Assembly (NCBI GenBank): GCA_014529385.2
Contig: CM043946.1
Span: 20,638,577 to 20,702,576, forward strand
Direction of reading: 5' to 3'
Source of the DNA: Adiantum capillus-veneris
Taxonomy: Eukaryota > Streptophyta > Polypodiopsida > Polypodiales > Pteridaceae
DNA: 64,000 bases
The position numbers and the translations under genes are program-made. Every line of letters starts with the position of its first letter. The stretch's first letter is position 1. The notes under the pieces were generated by a model, which saw only the letters and a list, made by a program, of their open reading frames with translations, was not told where the DNA came from and searched no databases. This document shows positions 46,259 to 56,988 of this stretch, one piece after another.

Positions 46259-47611
46259 TTGCAAGATGTCGCTTCAATCTATGCTAAAAAGAGAAGACAA
46301 AAGGAATTTTTTGACAAACATGTGCGTACCAAAGAGTTCAAAACAGGTGATTACGTACTTGTTTATACCTTGAAGCAACATGCCAAGAAACTTAAAAAGC
46401 GAGGGATGGGACCATTTGTGATTCATGATCTATCACAAAGTGGAGCTGTCAAGCTTGCTACATTAGCAGGTGAAGAAATGCCAAAATGGATTAGTGGGTG
46501 TCGACTGAGGAGATATCTTCTACCACTCACACAGGAGATGCTCCAACAAATTCATCAAGGAAAGCAAAGAATGAAGGAAAAAGAGAGAGTACGGGAGGAA
46601 GCTCAAGCCGAAGCACAAGAGTGCATTGAAAAAAGACGGCTTCTGCGACAACAACAACAAAGTAAACCACCATTGAGAATCAATGCCATTCGACTGATGA
46701 AGTTGGAGGAGGAAACAATAGAGCCAATAATTACAGTCAAAGTGGGCAACAATCAAGTTGAATCTACAAATTTGCTTGATTCGGATGCTCAAGAAAATTT
46801 GATCTCTTACGGATTATAACAACAGCTCAAAGTCACAGATCAACTTCATCCTACTCCCCAAGTACTGGAAAGTAGCACATCACACCCATTAAAAACATTA
46901 GGATGGACTATATTGCATGTACAGCTACATCAATATATTTACCCACACAAATTCTATGTGGTGATAGATGAAAGCACACAACACCCAATGATGCTAGGGA
47001 AACCTTGGAAAAAAGCATACAATGTGCAGATAGATTGGAAAGCAAAGGCGGTCAAAATTCAACATGAACATGAACAGCAGGTGATAGATTTTGCTCAGCA
47101 ATACCATCATGATCAACTGCAAGCCATGCAATCACTAGCAACAAACACAAAATCACACATGCCATCAAATAACAACATGAAACCTGAGACCAACAACGAG
47201 GTGAAAGCCAACCATGCTAATTACAGACAGCTGAAGTCACCGGCCACAATGCAAAAATCTAGGCCACCAAAACAAGGTAAACAAGTATGGATGCGGAAGG
47301 ATAGAAATGCCATGGCGGGAAAGAAACAATGTAACAACCGGATTCCAACACAGCAGATGGTTCAACCCAAAACCAAGGTCATAAAACAGATATGGATCCC
47401 AAAGAAAATTCTTAGCCATAGCCCAAATGTCACTCACATTTGGATACCAAAACAAAAGCCAAAGGAACTCCCTACGGTACAAGCAACAATGGAGAGCACA
47501 CATCTGCATGTCAACAAGGAGCACCGACATATGTGGATGCCAATGAAAGACAAACCAGTGGCAACCAAGAAACTGCCAAACCTTCTACAAAAGTCGGCGG
47601 CAACAAAATAG
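46259..47611 (+). pseudogene. Gyp-2 pol C-terminal extension with second retropepsin-like domain
   Basis: In frame with integrase. The integrase tail (KEFFDKHVRTKEFKTGDYVL, GMGPFVIHDLSQSGAVKLAT) is followed by a Gln/Glu/Arg-rich helix and a retropepsin-like domain at about 46720-47080: IEPIITVKVGNNQV, NLLDSDAQENLISYGL (DSG now DSD), LKTLGWTILHVQLHQYIYPH and MMLGKPW. TAA at 46817 interrupts it. The tail holds Trp motifs KQVWMRK, KQIWIPKK, THIWIPKQK and RHMWMPMK. Whether a protease was ever active here cannot be judged from two decayed copies. Confidence 0.82.
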
Positions 47612-50503
47612 CAATGGAAAGCCAAGGCCATAAGGCCCATCGCTATTACATCCCAGCCAATTCTATCCTCACAAACAACTACGACTACATCAACAGTGTC
47701 GGCAAAGCAATTGCCACTTGCCAAAAAGACAATTAAACATAGAGCAGTAGAGTTAAAGCTGCTACTTACAAAGAAAGCAGGAAGCCTCGACAGCGAATGC
47801 CAATAAGCATCTTGCTTATTCCCTTCTCTTGCACAACATTAATTTTTCCATGCATTAACCGAGTATGCATAAAATAGGGCCACATTAATCGGCCAGGCAT
47901 TAGCACAAATTTTTTAACCTATGCATGACACATACTCCAAGGTGAAACCTTGTCGTCCGGGAGGACTCCGACTAGGAGGGGGGGAGGCATTCTCAAATGC
48001 GGAACCAATAACAGAAACAACGAAAAAGGGCATGATTTTTGACTATTTTAAGGGTTGACGTTTGATTGCGAAATTTTCTAGAGTAACCCAAGTATATATG
48101 CCCTTATACAGCATGAAGCTACAGGTATAGAGGGCCAAACGCCAAATCAAGCCCCTAGGTGTGTGTATATAAGTAGAAATAGCCATTTTTCAGGCAAAAT
48201 ATTGGTAAAACAGAGAAATCCGGCCATAAAAATTGCATGTGAGTGTATATAATGTGTTGCGGTGATGTTTGTGATCTATTATGATTTTTGGGGATTTTTT
48301 GGGTTTGATTTGTTCTTTTCCTTTTAATTTTGTTAATTTTCGATAGAAAAACTTCAAAAATACAAAAAGCAAGTGAAAAACAGTTGTAATGAAAAACAAA
48401 AAATATGGGGATGACCAGTGACTAAAGGACAACCTATGGTACAGTGGGAGTGCAATTATGAGACTGGAGCGAAAAGCGTGTTTTGGCCAGGTTTTGACCA
48501 AAATACCAAATTTCTGGTAAACAGGGCAAATGGAGTCCAAATCAAGAAATTTTTGAGCATAAACTGCATCTCGTAGGAAGATAGGAGCACATGTCAAATT
48601 TCATGAAAAGTGGTTCGGGGACCTCCATTAGAAGAAATTTTCACCCCATTTTTAGCTCATTCTCACTATTGACTTTGTGGAGAGAGCTTCTGCCACCTAG
48701 AGCGGATCGACCTTCCAGCAGCTTCTACGACGCGCAAGTCTATCCGACCAGCTCCAGACATGAGAGGTAGGCTCACGACCTTGAGCTTTTCGCGCATGTT
48801 TGTCATTATGTCGCGAAAACTAGCGTAGAGGTCACACACAAAGCGAGCGGTAGAGACCTGCAAGTAGAGACGGCGGCCTAACAGCTAACCCGAAAGCAAC
48901 AAGACTTCATCGGCAGCTTACCCTAGTTTACGAGACTAGTCCTGGATAGACAAAGGCAGTGGGAAACCATCGAGAAAAACCCTAATTCCCAGAAACCCGC
49001 AAGAGGCCACCAAATGGGAAATCGGCGAAACGGCAACCAAATGCTACCAAAATTCATGGGTAAGAGCATCTCGACATGCTCGACAAGTCCATATGACCCG
49101 CATGACCAAAAAGTGACCCGAAGCGGCACTAAACCTCAGAAACGGCATCAGACACACAAAGCGTCAAAAAGCACTTGCGGCCAAACCGCAAGTCCGTTTG
49201 CCACCAAACTTCACGAGCAGCTTTCCTAGACCATCAACAACCAAGTCCTATAGTGGTAGACCACCACAAATCATTGAAGGTATGTAAACATAGCCACGGG
49301 TGCTTCTAGAGCGACAAATTGCCAAATGGAGCTTCGGTGAAGCCAAATTTGACAAAAACCATACGGCAAGGATCCCCAAGGGATTGGGAAGCTATGGAGA
49401 CCAACATCGAGAAATTTCATCGCCAAAAGCACTCCAAAAGTCAAAAAACGGCTCGGAGGCTCTGAAGTCCACATAGGGAGTTATACTCTATCCATTTGAC
49501 TTTTTTGTTGAAATTAGGCTCAAAGGGACTTAGGGGGGCAAAGGGCAAGTACTGGGAGCACTAGCACTGAAAAAATCACCAGGAGACATCCTATGCGTAG
49601 GATGTCTCAAGGGCACTTTTTGGCACAAGTGAAGCTGTGCATGTGCTCACAGTGCAAATCTGGCCAAAAATTTCCATCTAGACATCCTACGCGTAGGATG
49701 TCTTTTTCTTCAGAACTGGTTCATACTTGACATGCAGGTAGTGTAAGGCTCATGGAACATGGTTATAAGCTTGGATTTGAATTTGGATGTCAAAAAGTGG
49801 ATTTTTGGGCTGATTCAGGCTTTAGGTCACAATTTGAGTAGAATGTCTATCATAGGTAGCAATTGATGTCCAAATGGGTTGAAAATTGGTATATGGGCCC
49901 ATTGCACCATGGTATTGGCTCCTATGATGTCATTCCTTGCATAGAAAGCTAAATTTATGATGAAGACATCCTACACGTAGGGTGTCTTTTTCATCAGAAT
50001 TTCATGAAACTTGTTCTGTGGGTTGTCCTTGGCCTATGGAACATGGCCATGTTCTTGGATTTGAATTTGGATATGAATTGATGCTTGTAGGGCTCTGTGA
50101 GGTGTTTTTGGGCTCAAAAAGTGTATCTTGAAGGTGTTGGGGGTCAAAAGTGATTAGAATGGCTTCAAACTTGACATATGGGATCTTGATGATGAGGTAA
50201 TTAAATCTAGAATGACCAAACATCCCTTCCATGCCAAAAAGTTCCATTAGACATCCTACACGTACGATGTTTTAATTCATCATTTTTACTCCCTGACCAC
50301 ACAGATGGTTTGTTGATGTGTATGTGAATGTGTTGTGCAAGTTTCATGAGATTTGGACAAGATTTGGTAGGTCAATGGCCCATTATTGCCTCTATGCCCT
50401 AACTTTGCGTTTTTCCATGCATATGAGGTCAAATCTGGTCCAAATGTGATGAAACTTGGTGTATGGCTTGTAAATGTCATTCAGAACATGTGCATGACAA
50501 AAA
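47612..50503 (+). other. Gyp-2 pol-ORF3 spacer, non-coding
   Basis: Contains TATATAAG at about 48163-48172, an A/T-rich tract, a block conserved with Gyp-1 (CCAGACATGAGAGGTAGGCTC from about 48754, TGTCGCGAAAAC at about 48808-48820), then the palindrome array at 49584-50272. No coding domain. The order TATA-like box, conserved block, palindromes, ORF mirrors LTR, leader, gag. Confidence 0.6.
49584..50272. repeat. Palindrome array, Gyp-2 spacer (4 copies)
   Basis: At 49584-49607 (central C-to-T), 49680-49703 (perfect), 49964-49987 and 50249-50272 (both with central G-to-A and arm changes). Half-arm AGACATCCTACG as in the Gyp-2 leader. Spacing 96, 284 and 285 bp. Confidence 0.93.
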
Positions 50504-53500
50504 TTGATGAGAGAGCTCAATGAATTTGTCCGAAGAAAAATGGCCAGCTACTTGGAGAAAATTGACCTCCATAACTATTTCGAAGCAATACCAATAGGGG
50601 TGGACATCAAAAGAGTATGGGAGTTTGCAACAAGCATCAAAGAGAATGGAGTGGCCAAGGTGACACATTTGCAAGGCAGACCCGATACGAAGATCATAAT
50701 CACGGAGCGGGTTGTAGCCCATGCACTAGATCTCTCCAATCAGGGAGACAGTGTGACAAAAAGAAGGGATGAAGTCAAGGTGTACAAAGAGAAAAAGGAA
50801 AATTACACCTTTGAAGACATTGCCAACCCAAAGGTGGCAATCATGAGCCAATTTTACAACCAGTACTTCCACATGTGCACAAAAAGGCCACAGAAGTACA
50901 GGATGCCGCCAGGTGCAATTGCCACAACGTTTACTTGGGCAATGACAAAAGGCACCCCAAAGATAATCAACTATGTGGCATACATACATGATAGCTTGGT
51001 AAAAATGGGCAACAAAAAGCCAACCTACATAGTGCCAGGAGAAATGATAACCAAGGTGGTTTATGCAGTGCTACACGCCAAAGGAAGGTGGCCTGACCCC
51101 CCATCTCAGAATGATTGTCTAAGGGTAAAAGAAGACAAAGAAGACAAGCCACAACGAGCACCAAGGGTGGCTACGAGGTTGAACAGACGACTAGAGCTAG
51201 TTGCAGAGGAGCAACCTGAGTAGAAGAAAGGAAAAAAGGAATCTGCTCAAGTGCCAGCCAAAGAGACAAGATCACAAAAAGCGGCAAGACTCGAGAGGCT
51301 GATGGAGAGTTTCCGAGCAGAAAGAGCCCTCAAGGGTGATTTAAACGAACTATGGAAGCCATCTCTCGAGTCTATGTCCGGATCATCCAGAAGAGTGCAG
51401 AGGGACCGCTTTGAAGATTATATCAAGAATTTCGAGATTCTTGATGCTGCAGAGGAAAAAATTCCCCATGTTTCTTTCACCGAAAGAAGTGGAGCAGATA
51501 AGGCAGACATTGCTAGATGAACAAGAAAGCCAAGAAAGGGAAAGAAAAATGAAAGCAGACAGGGACTTAAAGGGAAAACCTGCAGCTTTACCAGATAGCC
51601 CTAAACCCAGCCCGCAGCCATCACCATCGCCTAGCAGCCCTCCACCAGAAGATAAGGAGGCTGAGGACAAACAAGAAGAAAACCAAGCTGAGGAGCAAGA
51701 GCAAAGGCAAGAACCTGAGCCAAAGGAAGAGGCCAGGCCCGAGTTTGAGCAAAAAGGACTATATGAGGCATATTATGCATTTTTGGACCTGTTAGCTGCA
51801 GGCTATACAAGGGAAGAAGCCGCCACAGTCGCATTCGACTTGGCGAGGACAGGGCATAAAGAACAGATTCCAGGCATCCGGCTAGTGGAGCTAAAAGAAA
51901 TTGCTGCCGACACGGTAGACCTGCACCCGCCCTCCAATGACTGGGACATGGTGATGACAATGCTAGCTCGAATACGAGCACAATCTATGGCATCATACGA
52001 AGAAATGATAACTCTAAAGGCCACCGAAGAAAAGACCAAGATGGAAAGGGATACTCTGCAGGCACAAAGCCAAGGGCTAAAAGAGAGAGAAGCTGACCTC
52101 CAGGCCAGCTTGGCAACTGCTCTACAAAACTGCCAAGCAAAGGAAGAAGCAAATGAGGCAGTAGCAAAAAGAATACAAGCAGCTAAAGAAGAGTGTCTGC
52201 AGCTCAGCAAGTCATTGCAAAATGCTGAAAAAGAAAGGGATAATCTGACACTACAGCAAGCAGAAGAAAGAAAAGAAGTAGAGGCCATGAGGGATGCCAA
52301 GGAAAAGGTAGAGATAGAACAAGAAGCAAGCCTGGATGAAGTCCTTGAGCTCAAGGACCAATTAGAAGTCAAAGATCAAACCATCCAGAGGCTGCGAGCA
52401 TCACCTGCTAGAGTTAGAGCTACGAGCTCAACTCAAATCATTTGCGAGAGTCAAATATATGAAGAGCAAATGCAGGAATTCCAGAAGGAGCTGACTCTCG
52501 AGAAGAAGCAGAGGTTAATGATGGCTAAAGGTTCTATCGCAATGCAAATAAGAATGGAGGACAGCCAAAAAGCCCTACAAGAATAATTGGAGAGCATAAA
52601 GATAAAGCTCGAGGAGGCGGAAAGAGTAAACGCTGAACTTAATGACCTCCTCATGACTATGGGCGGAGAAGCCAAAGCAGAAAAGCAAACACTCCTCAGG
52701 AAAATTGAGGAGTTGAAAGGCCGGCAACAAGCTGAAGCAGAAAGATCAGGGCCAGCTGCCAATGAGGGCATCGACCTCAACAATGTGGCAGATCCCGTGG
52801 ACACACCCATGCCAAAGGAAAACATAGCAGGATCCTCTCCAGAGCCACAAGATCTAACACAAGAAGAGGAGGAAAAATTGCGTAAGGAAATAGAGGCAGA
52901 GCTAAGAGAAAGCACAAAGGAAGCCTTGGAATGGGAGCAGAGGGTCTTCAAATCTATGACCATTCAGAAGATCGATGCCAGCAATCTCAGGCGTGAGTGG
53001 CTTCAACCCTCTCTCCCATATCCATTGCTGAAATATGAGGCAGCAACAATAATCAGGCGAATCAGAGAAGAGCCAATGGTCCCTCCCTACAACGCAGAGA
53101 CCTCGAGGCTAGAAGGAGTTAAGATCATAGTAGTTCTCAGCCAAAGTGGAGGAAGGCTTGGCTTACCAAGTACCCACAATACCTACTCCACTTGGTAGAG
53201 GCACCTAAACATATCAGGGACAACCTCAGCTTCTGTCCTCTACCAAGGGTTAGGATGTGGAAGGCACAAGAAATCTTGCAAAGAAGCCAACCCACTTGGC
53301 TAAACTACCCAAAGCTGCTTGGCGTGAAGGCAGGTGAGAGAATAAGTGTTCAATACATGGTGAAAACCCTAACGGGCGCCATAAAGTTGTTCACTGGCTC
53401 ACCTGACCTTACATGCATTATGATGAGAAAGATCTGCAGAACCATCCTAGCAGTGTTCGAGACCTTCAAGTCAGGCCAGGTGACCGACAACATATTCTTC

Positions 53501-53731
53501 TTCCAAGATACATACAAATGTGCTTATGATATGTCAGGTCAGCCTTCCAAGGAGGTGATACATGCATTGTATCAAAGAATTATGTTTCTACCATCATATC
53601 ACCTCCAGGATTTTGAAGAAGCATTCTACATGGGGTTCTTCACCATGCATACAGATATCTTTGGCCCAACAATGCTGAATCTACATGCAAGGTACGAATC
53701 ACTGCTAAAGATGCGGGAGACCATAAGATGA
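50504..53731 (+). pseudogene. Gyp-2 ORF3: long coiled-coil protein of unknown function
   Basis: Homologue of Gyp-1 ORF3 with the first 85 or so residues missing; the alignment begins at YLEKIDLHNYFEAIPIGVD. The N-terminal domain contains YFHMCTKRPQKYRMPPGAIA and TFTWAMTKGTPKIINYVAYI. Then come a Lys/Glu/Pro-rich stretch, a coiled coil of about 350 residues (about 51990-52860) and the C-terminal domain (FTGSPDLTCIMMRKICRTIL, YQRIMFLPSYHLQDFEEAFY). Breaks: TAG at 51221, frameshift near 51483, TAA at 52584, frameshift near 53150. No transmembrane segment. It ends 40 bases before the purine tract. Confidence 0.85.
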
Positions 53732-53770
53732 AGCACCGGATCAAGGCCATGTCGGGGACGACATGAACAA

Positions 53771-53783
53771 GGAGGGGGGGGGA
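53771..53783 (+). other. Polypurine tract of Gyp-2
   Basis: GGAGGGGGGGGGA directly precedes the 3' LTR. Same position and composition as in Gyp-1. Confidence 0.9.
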
Positions 53784-54720
53784 TGTTAGAAGCTGGACAC
53801 ACCCCACGGCATCTAACTACTCGGCAGACTATTATTTTTTGTAATTATTCATTCATTGAGGAAAACCCAATTTTTCACCTTGTGAATATTGGGACTTACA
53901 GAAGTTTCCAGATTGTATCCCAGTTTTGATAGTTAGATTGAGTAGATGGTTGATTTTGGAACTTTAGGGTTTGAGAAGTTGTAAGGTATATATACCACAT
54001 TTTGACCTTAATGAAAAACCTTTTGTCATTTTAAAACAAGTTTGAAGTCTGTGAGTGAGCGTACTGTGTACGAGAGAGAGAGAGAGAGTGAGCTTCGTCT
54101 TGACGCTACGTGTGCTACGGTGGTCAGAATCGAGTGTGGAGAAGTGCAGCGTGTTGCCTCCGACTAGAGCTACGCGCAATACCAACATTGCGTGCGTACG
54201 GTCCGGCATTGGGAGCTCCTTCTACGAGCTTCATCGGTTGTTTGGGTGAGCATACGTTATCTGATTTCGCATTACAGCATATCCACGCGTTCACATTGAG
54301 TAGAAATACACATTAGGCACTTTAGATTTTGAAAACGAAGACCTGCAAATTTCGGCCAGACATCCTACGTGTTTCTACACCGGGTGTTTTGGGTCGTGAT
54401 TTTGGTTCATAGACCTTAGGGAGAGCGGCCTATAGGTATTAGTAGGGTCTCCTTCAAGTTTTATGGTGTTTCGAAAGTGTTTGATGGGTGTTCAACTCTA
54501 GCAAGCATTGTAGGAAGTTTCCTCTTTTGCACTCTTGAAGGCTGTGACTTAGACAATTGGTAGAGACCTCTGTAGGAATTAGTTAGGAGTCGGTCAAGTG
54601 TAGGTTGACACCTTATGCTTGCTTCCACGCGCCTGCGGGTCGAGCTTCGTCCTTAGCTGACATTACATGTTAGGTGAGTTCTCGCTGTGCTGACGTCCGT
54701 CGTGGCGTATCCGTCCAACA
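53784..54720 (+). repeat. 3' LTR of Gyp-2
   Basis: The 937-bp partner of 36150-37069. It carries the same TATA box (53987-53994), GA microsatellite (54071-54087) and palindrome half-arm (54358). Confidence 0.95.
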
Positions 54721-54880
54721 AACACATCTTTGAAATTGAGTCAAAGTAGGTATCATACACTTCTTCCACTATGGTCTCTAACAACCCCCCTTGATTTAAA
54801 CTCTCCTCAATAGATACTCTACTCTCAATTTCTTGATTATAACTATGATTTTCTATAACACAACCTGATCTAAGGTACAT
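54721..54880 (-). pseudogene. Gyp-4 gag start, upstream of the Gyp-2 insertion
   Basis: On the - strand from ATG 54880: MYLRSGCVIENHSYNQEI, then LLETIVEEVYDTYFDSISKM, which resembles the Gyp-2 gag start (LASIIEEGSDTGTSSDKSFF). It runs straight into the Gyp-2 insertion and would continue at 36149. Together they give about 190 codons of gag N-terminus. Confidence 0.55.
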
Positions 54881-55320
54881 AAAGGCCCCTGGAAATACTC
54901 AATGAAATAGAATACTTGGCCTTTAGAACCAATACTAACCTATTTCAATTTTTGTAATTCCAATCTGGCTACTACTCAAGCTTGTTCTCAATCACTCATG
55001 TACAATCAAAAACACCATATTAGAGATTTTCAGACCTTAGAGGTAATTTAGAAATCATCAATGTTTTGAATATAGACGAATATCAAACTCTTTTTTTAAA
55101 CCAAAGCTCCCACAAGGCAGTACTTGAAAAGATCTTTCGAGCCATGCTCTCAAAATTTTGGCTAAGATTTGACCATGTGTTCAGATCTTAAGCTCTTTCT
55201 AAAACTGAGAATTGAGAATTAAGCTCTTTCTATCAATCAACAAGTGTATACAAGGACTCTTGGTTAAAAAATTTAGCTTTAATTCTGCCAAAGTAGCGAG
55301 AGGACCAATCTGCAATCTTC

Positions 55321-55373
55321 AGTTTCAAGAAACTTAGTTTCAAGAAACTTAGTTTCAAGAAACTTAGTTTCAA
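55321..55373. repeat. 15-bp tandem repeat with TTCnnGAA core
   Basis: AGTTTCAAGAAACTT is repeated three times plus a partial copy. Each unit is itself nearly palindromic and includes TTCAAGAA, the spacing of a paired heat-shock element. Confidence 0.9.
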
Positions 55374-55440
55374 GTAGAAAATTGTGTCCACATTATCTGT
55401 ATGAGGTTTGTAATAACTTTGGGAACCAAAAAATGTCAAA

Positions 55441-55670
55441 AATGAGCTTTCTTGCTAGCAATAGATAATTATCACAATTAATATCTAATGAGCCAAAATG
55501 GCATCATTTGCAACTTTTTTTGATCCCTTTTAGTTAAAGTATTTGTAACTTTTTTGATCATTTCTAATTATCTCTTGCTAGCAAGAGATAATTATCAAAA
55601 TTAATATCTAATGAGCCAAATGGCATCATTTGCAACTTTTTTTAATCCCTTCTAGTTAAAATATATGCTC
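55441..55670. repeat. 123-bp tandem duplication in Gyp-4 leader
   Basis: The two units share CTTGCTAGCAA, ATTAATATCTAATGAGCC and GGCATCATTTGCAACTTTTT with offset 123. The second unit contains a perfect 30-bp palindrome at 55565-55594 centred on GCTAGC. Confidence 0.9.
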
Positions 55671-56898
55671 AATAAGCTCTGAATAAGCTTTTATAATTTT
55701 TGGACAAATTTGGCTCAATTTTCTAGTAGTTTTTGGTTCTGGAAGTGTCAAATGCAATTCAAGTGGTCATGCAGATTAGAGATTGTCCAAATTACTTGAA
55801 ACTTTCTCCAAGTACTCTATTACTACCCTAGAACCAATCCCCTTTGAAAAATTTCCAAAAGATAAATTTCTAGAGTAGGAGATAATAATTGTGTTGCTTA
55901 ATATCTCCTGGGTGAGATTGAGGATTTTTTTCAACTTTTTTAACATATCAGATGTTCAAACTATAAAAAAGTCACAAATCATGTTTTATAGAGTTTGGTT
56001 TAGTTTCCAAGTTTCATAGAGTTTGGTTTATATTCCAAGTTTCTAGGCCAAATTTTGTATCTGCAGTTGGATCTAAGTGAATTCTATGCCTATCTGACAA
56101 CTCACAACTTCAAATGACACCAAACATGAATCAGGGTCTTATTATACTATGTTCTAACCTATGGTGTTGTCAAATGATGAAAATTGTTCAATTTTGAAGA
56201 CAAAGATAATAATTGTGCTCATTATCTATGTGCCCAATTTTGCAACGTTTTTCAAAGTTTCAACGTTTAAATAAGGTATTTTAAGAATTGTTAAAAGGTC
56301 TCAACAATTTCTATTATCTTTTGAGTGTTTTTAGTCCTAGTTATCTCTCTATCCAGAGTGAGTTTCATTGGCTCGATTTTTGCACTCAAAAGGAATCACA
56401 ATCTTTTGAGCCGTCATAGAAGTGTTAACATTTCAGTCAAACAAGGTGTGCACATGAAATTTTTTAATTTTAAAACCTTAGAAAGAAATTAGGTTATTTT
56501 CTATAGGCTTGCAAATACACTTTTTTGGAATTTTAATGGATTTCAGGTTTTATGCATCTTATTGCAACTACTCATGGAAAAACAAAATCACATTTACATG
56601 CATCTATCACATGGGAGATAATAATCCCTATTTTAGTTGAGCTTTGAATTTGTTTTTTAAAATTGATTTTTGACTTACTAATGTGTTGCTACAGCTTTTC
56701 GTAGTTCAATAATGACAAAAATATTGTTTTTGGTGTTTCAAGATCAACTCAAGCGTTTCGAACCTAAAGCCTCTAAAATTTTGCAAAAATCTTCACTGAT
56801 GACAATTCGGAGACCAAACTTGTAGGATGGCTAGGAAATTTTTAAAGACATATATCTATGATCTCAAATCCCCCTTTCCAAAATCACAATTATTATCT
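55463..56898. repeat. Third palindrome family in Gyp-4 leader
   Basis: Imperfect palindromes with half-arm AGATAATAATTG or AGATAATTATCA at 55463-55486, 55586-55609, 55880-55906 (27 bp) and 56204-56227, a half-site at 56616 and an opposite half ending at 56898. Several are 24 bp and keep the AGA...TCT ends seen in Gyp-1 and Gyp-2. Spacing 123, 294, 324, 412 and about 259 bp. Confidence 0.6.
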
Positions 56899-56954
56899 AT
56901 AGGGCGGATTTGACCTAACTATTTTCGGCCTCAAATGCAGTCCATAGAGATTTC

Positions 56955-56988
56955 ATTAATGTGTTCACAAATGTGTGAACACGTTAAT
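56955..56988. repeat. Inverted repeat, 15-bp arms
   Basis: ATTAATGTGTTCACA pairs with TGTGAACACGTTAAT across a 4-base loop, with one mismatch. At the outer edge of the Gyp-4 leader. Confidence 0.8.

Larger units (their letters stand above)
36150..54720 (+). mobile_element. Giant Ty3/gypsy LTR retrotransposon Gyp-2
   Basis: An 18,571-bp element with LTRs at 36150-37069 (920 bp) and 53784-54720 (937 bp). The flanks AAGAC (36145-36149) and AACAC (54721-54725) are a target duplication with one mismatch. Layout is identical to Gyp-1 but on the + strand: primer site, leader with palindromes, gag, protease, RT, RNase H, integrase, second protease-like domain, spacer with palindromes, ORF3, purine tract. 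Protein identity to Gyp-1 is substantial while the palindrome arm sequence differs. All frames are broken. Confidence 0.95.
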
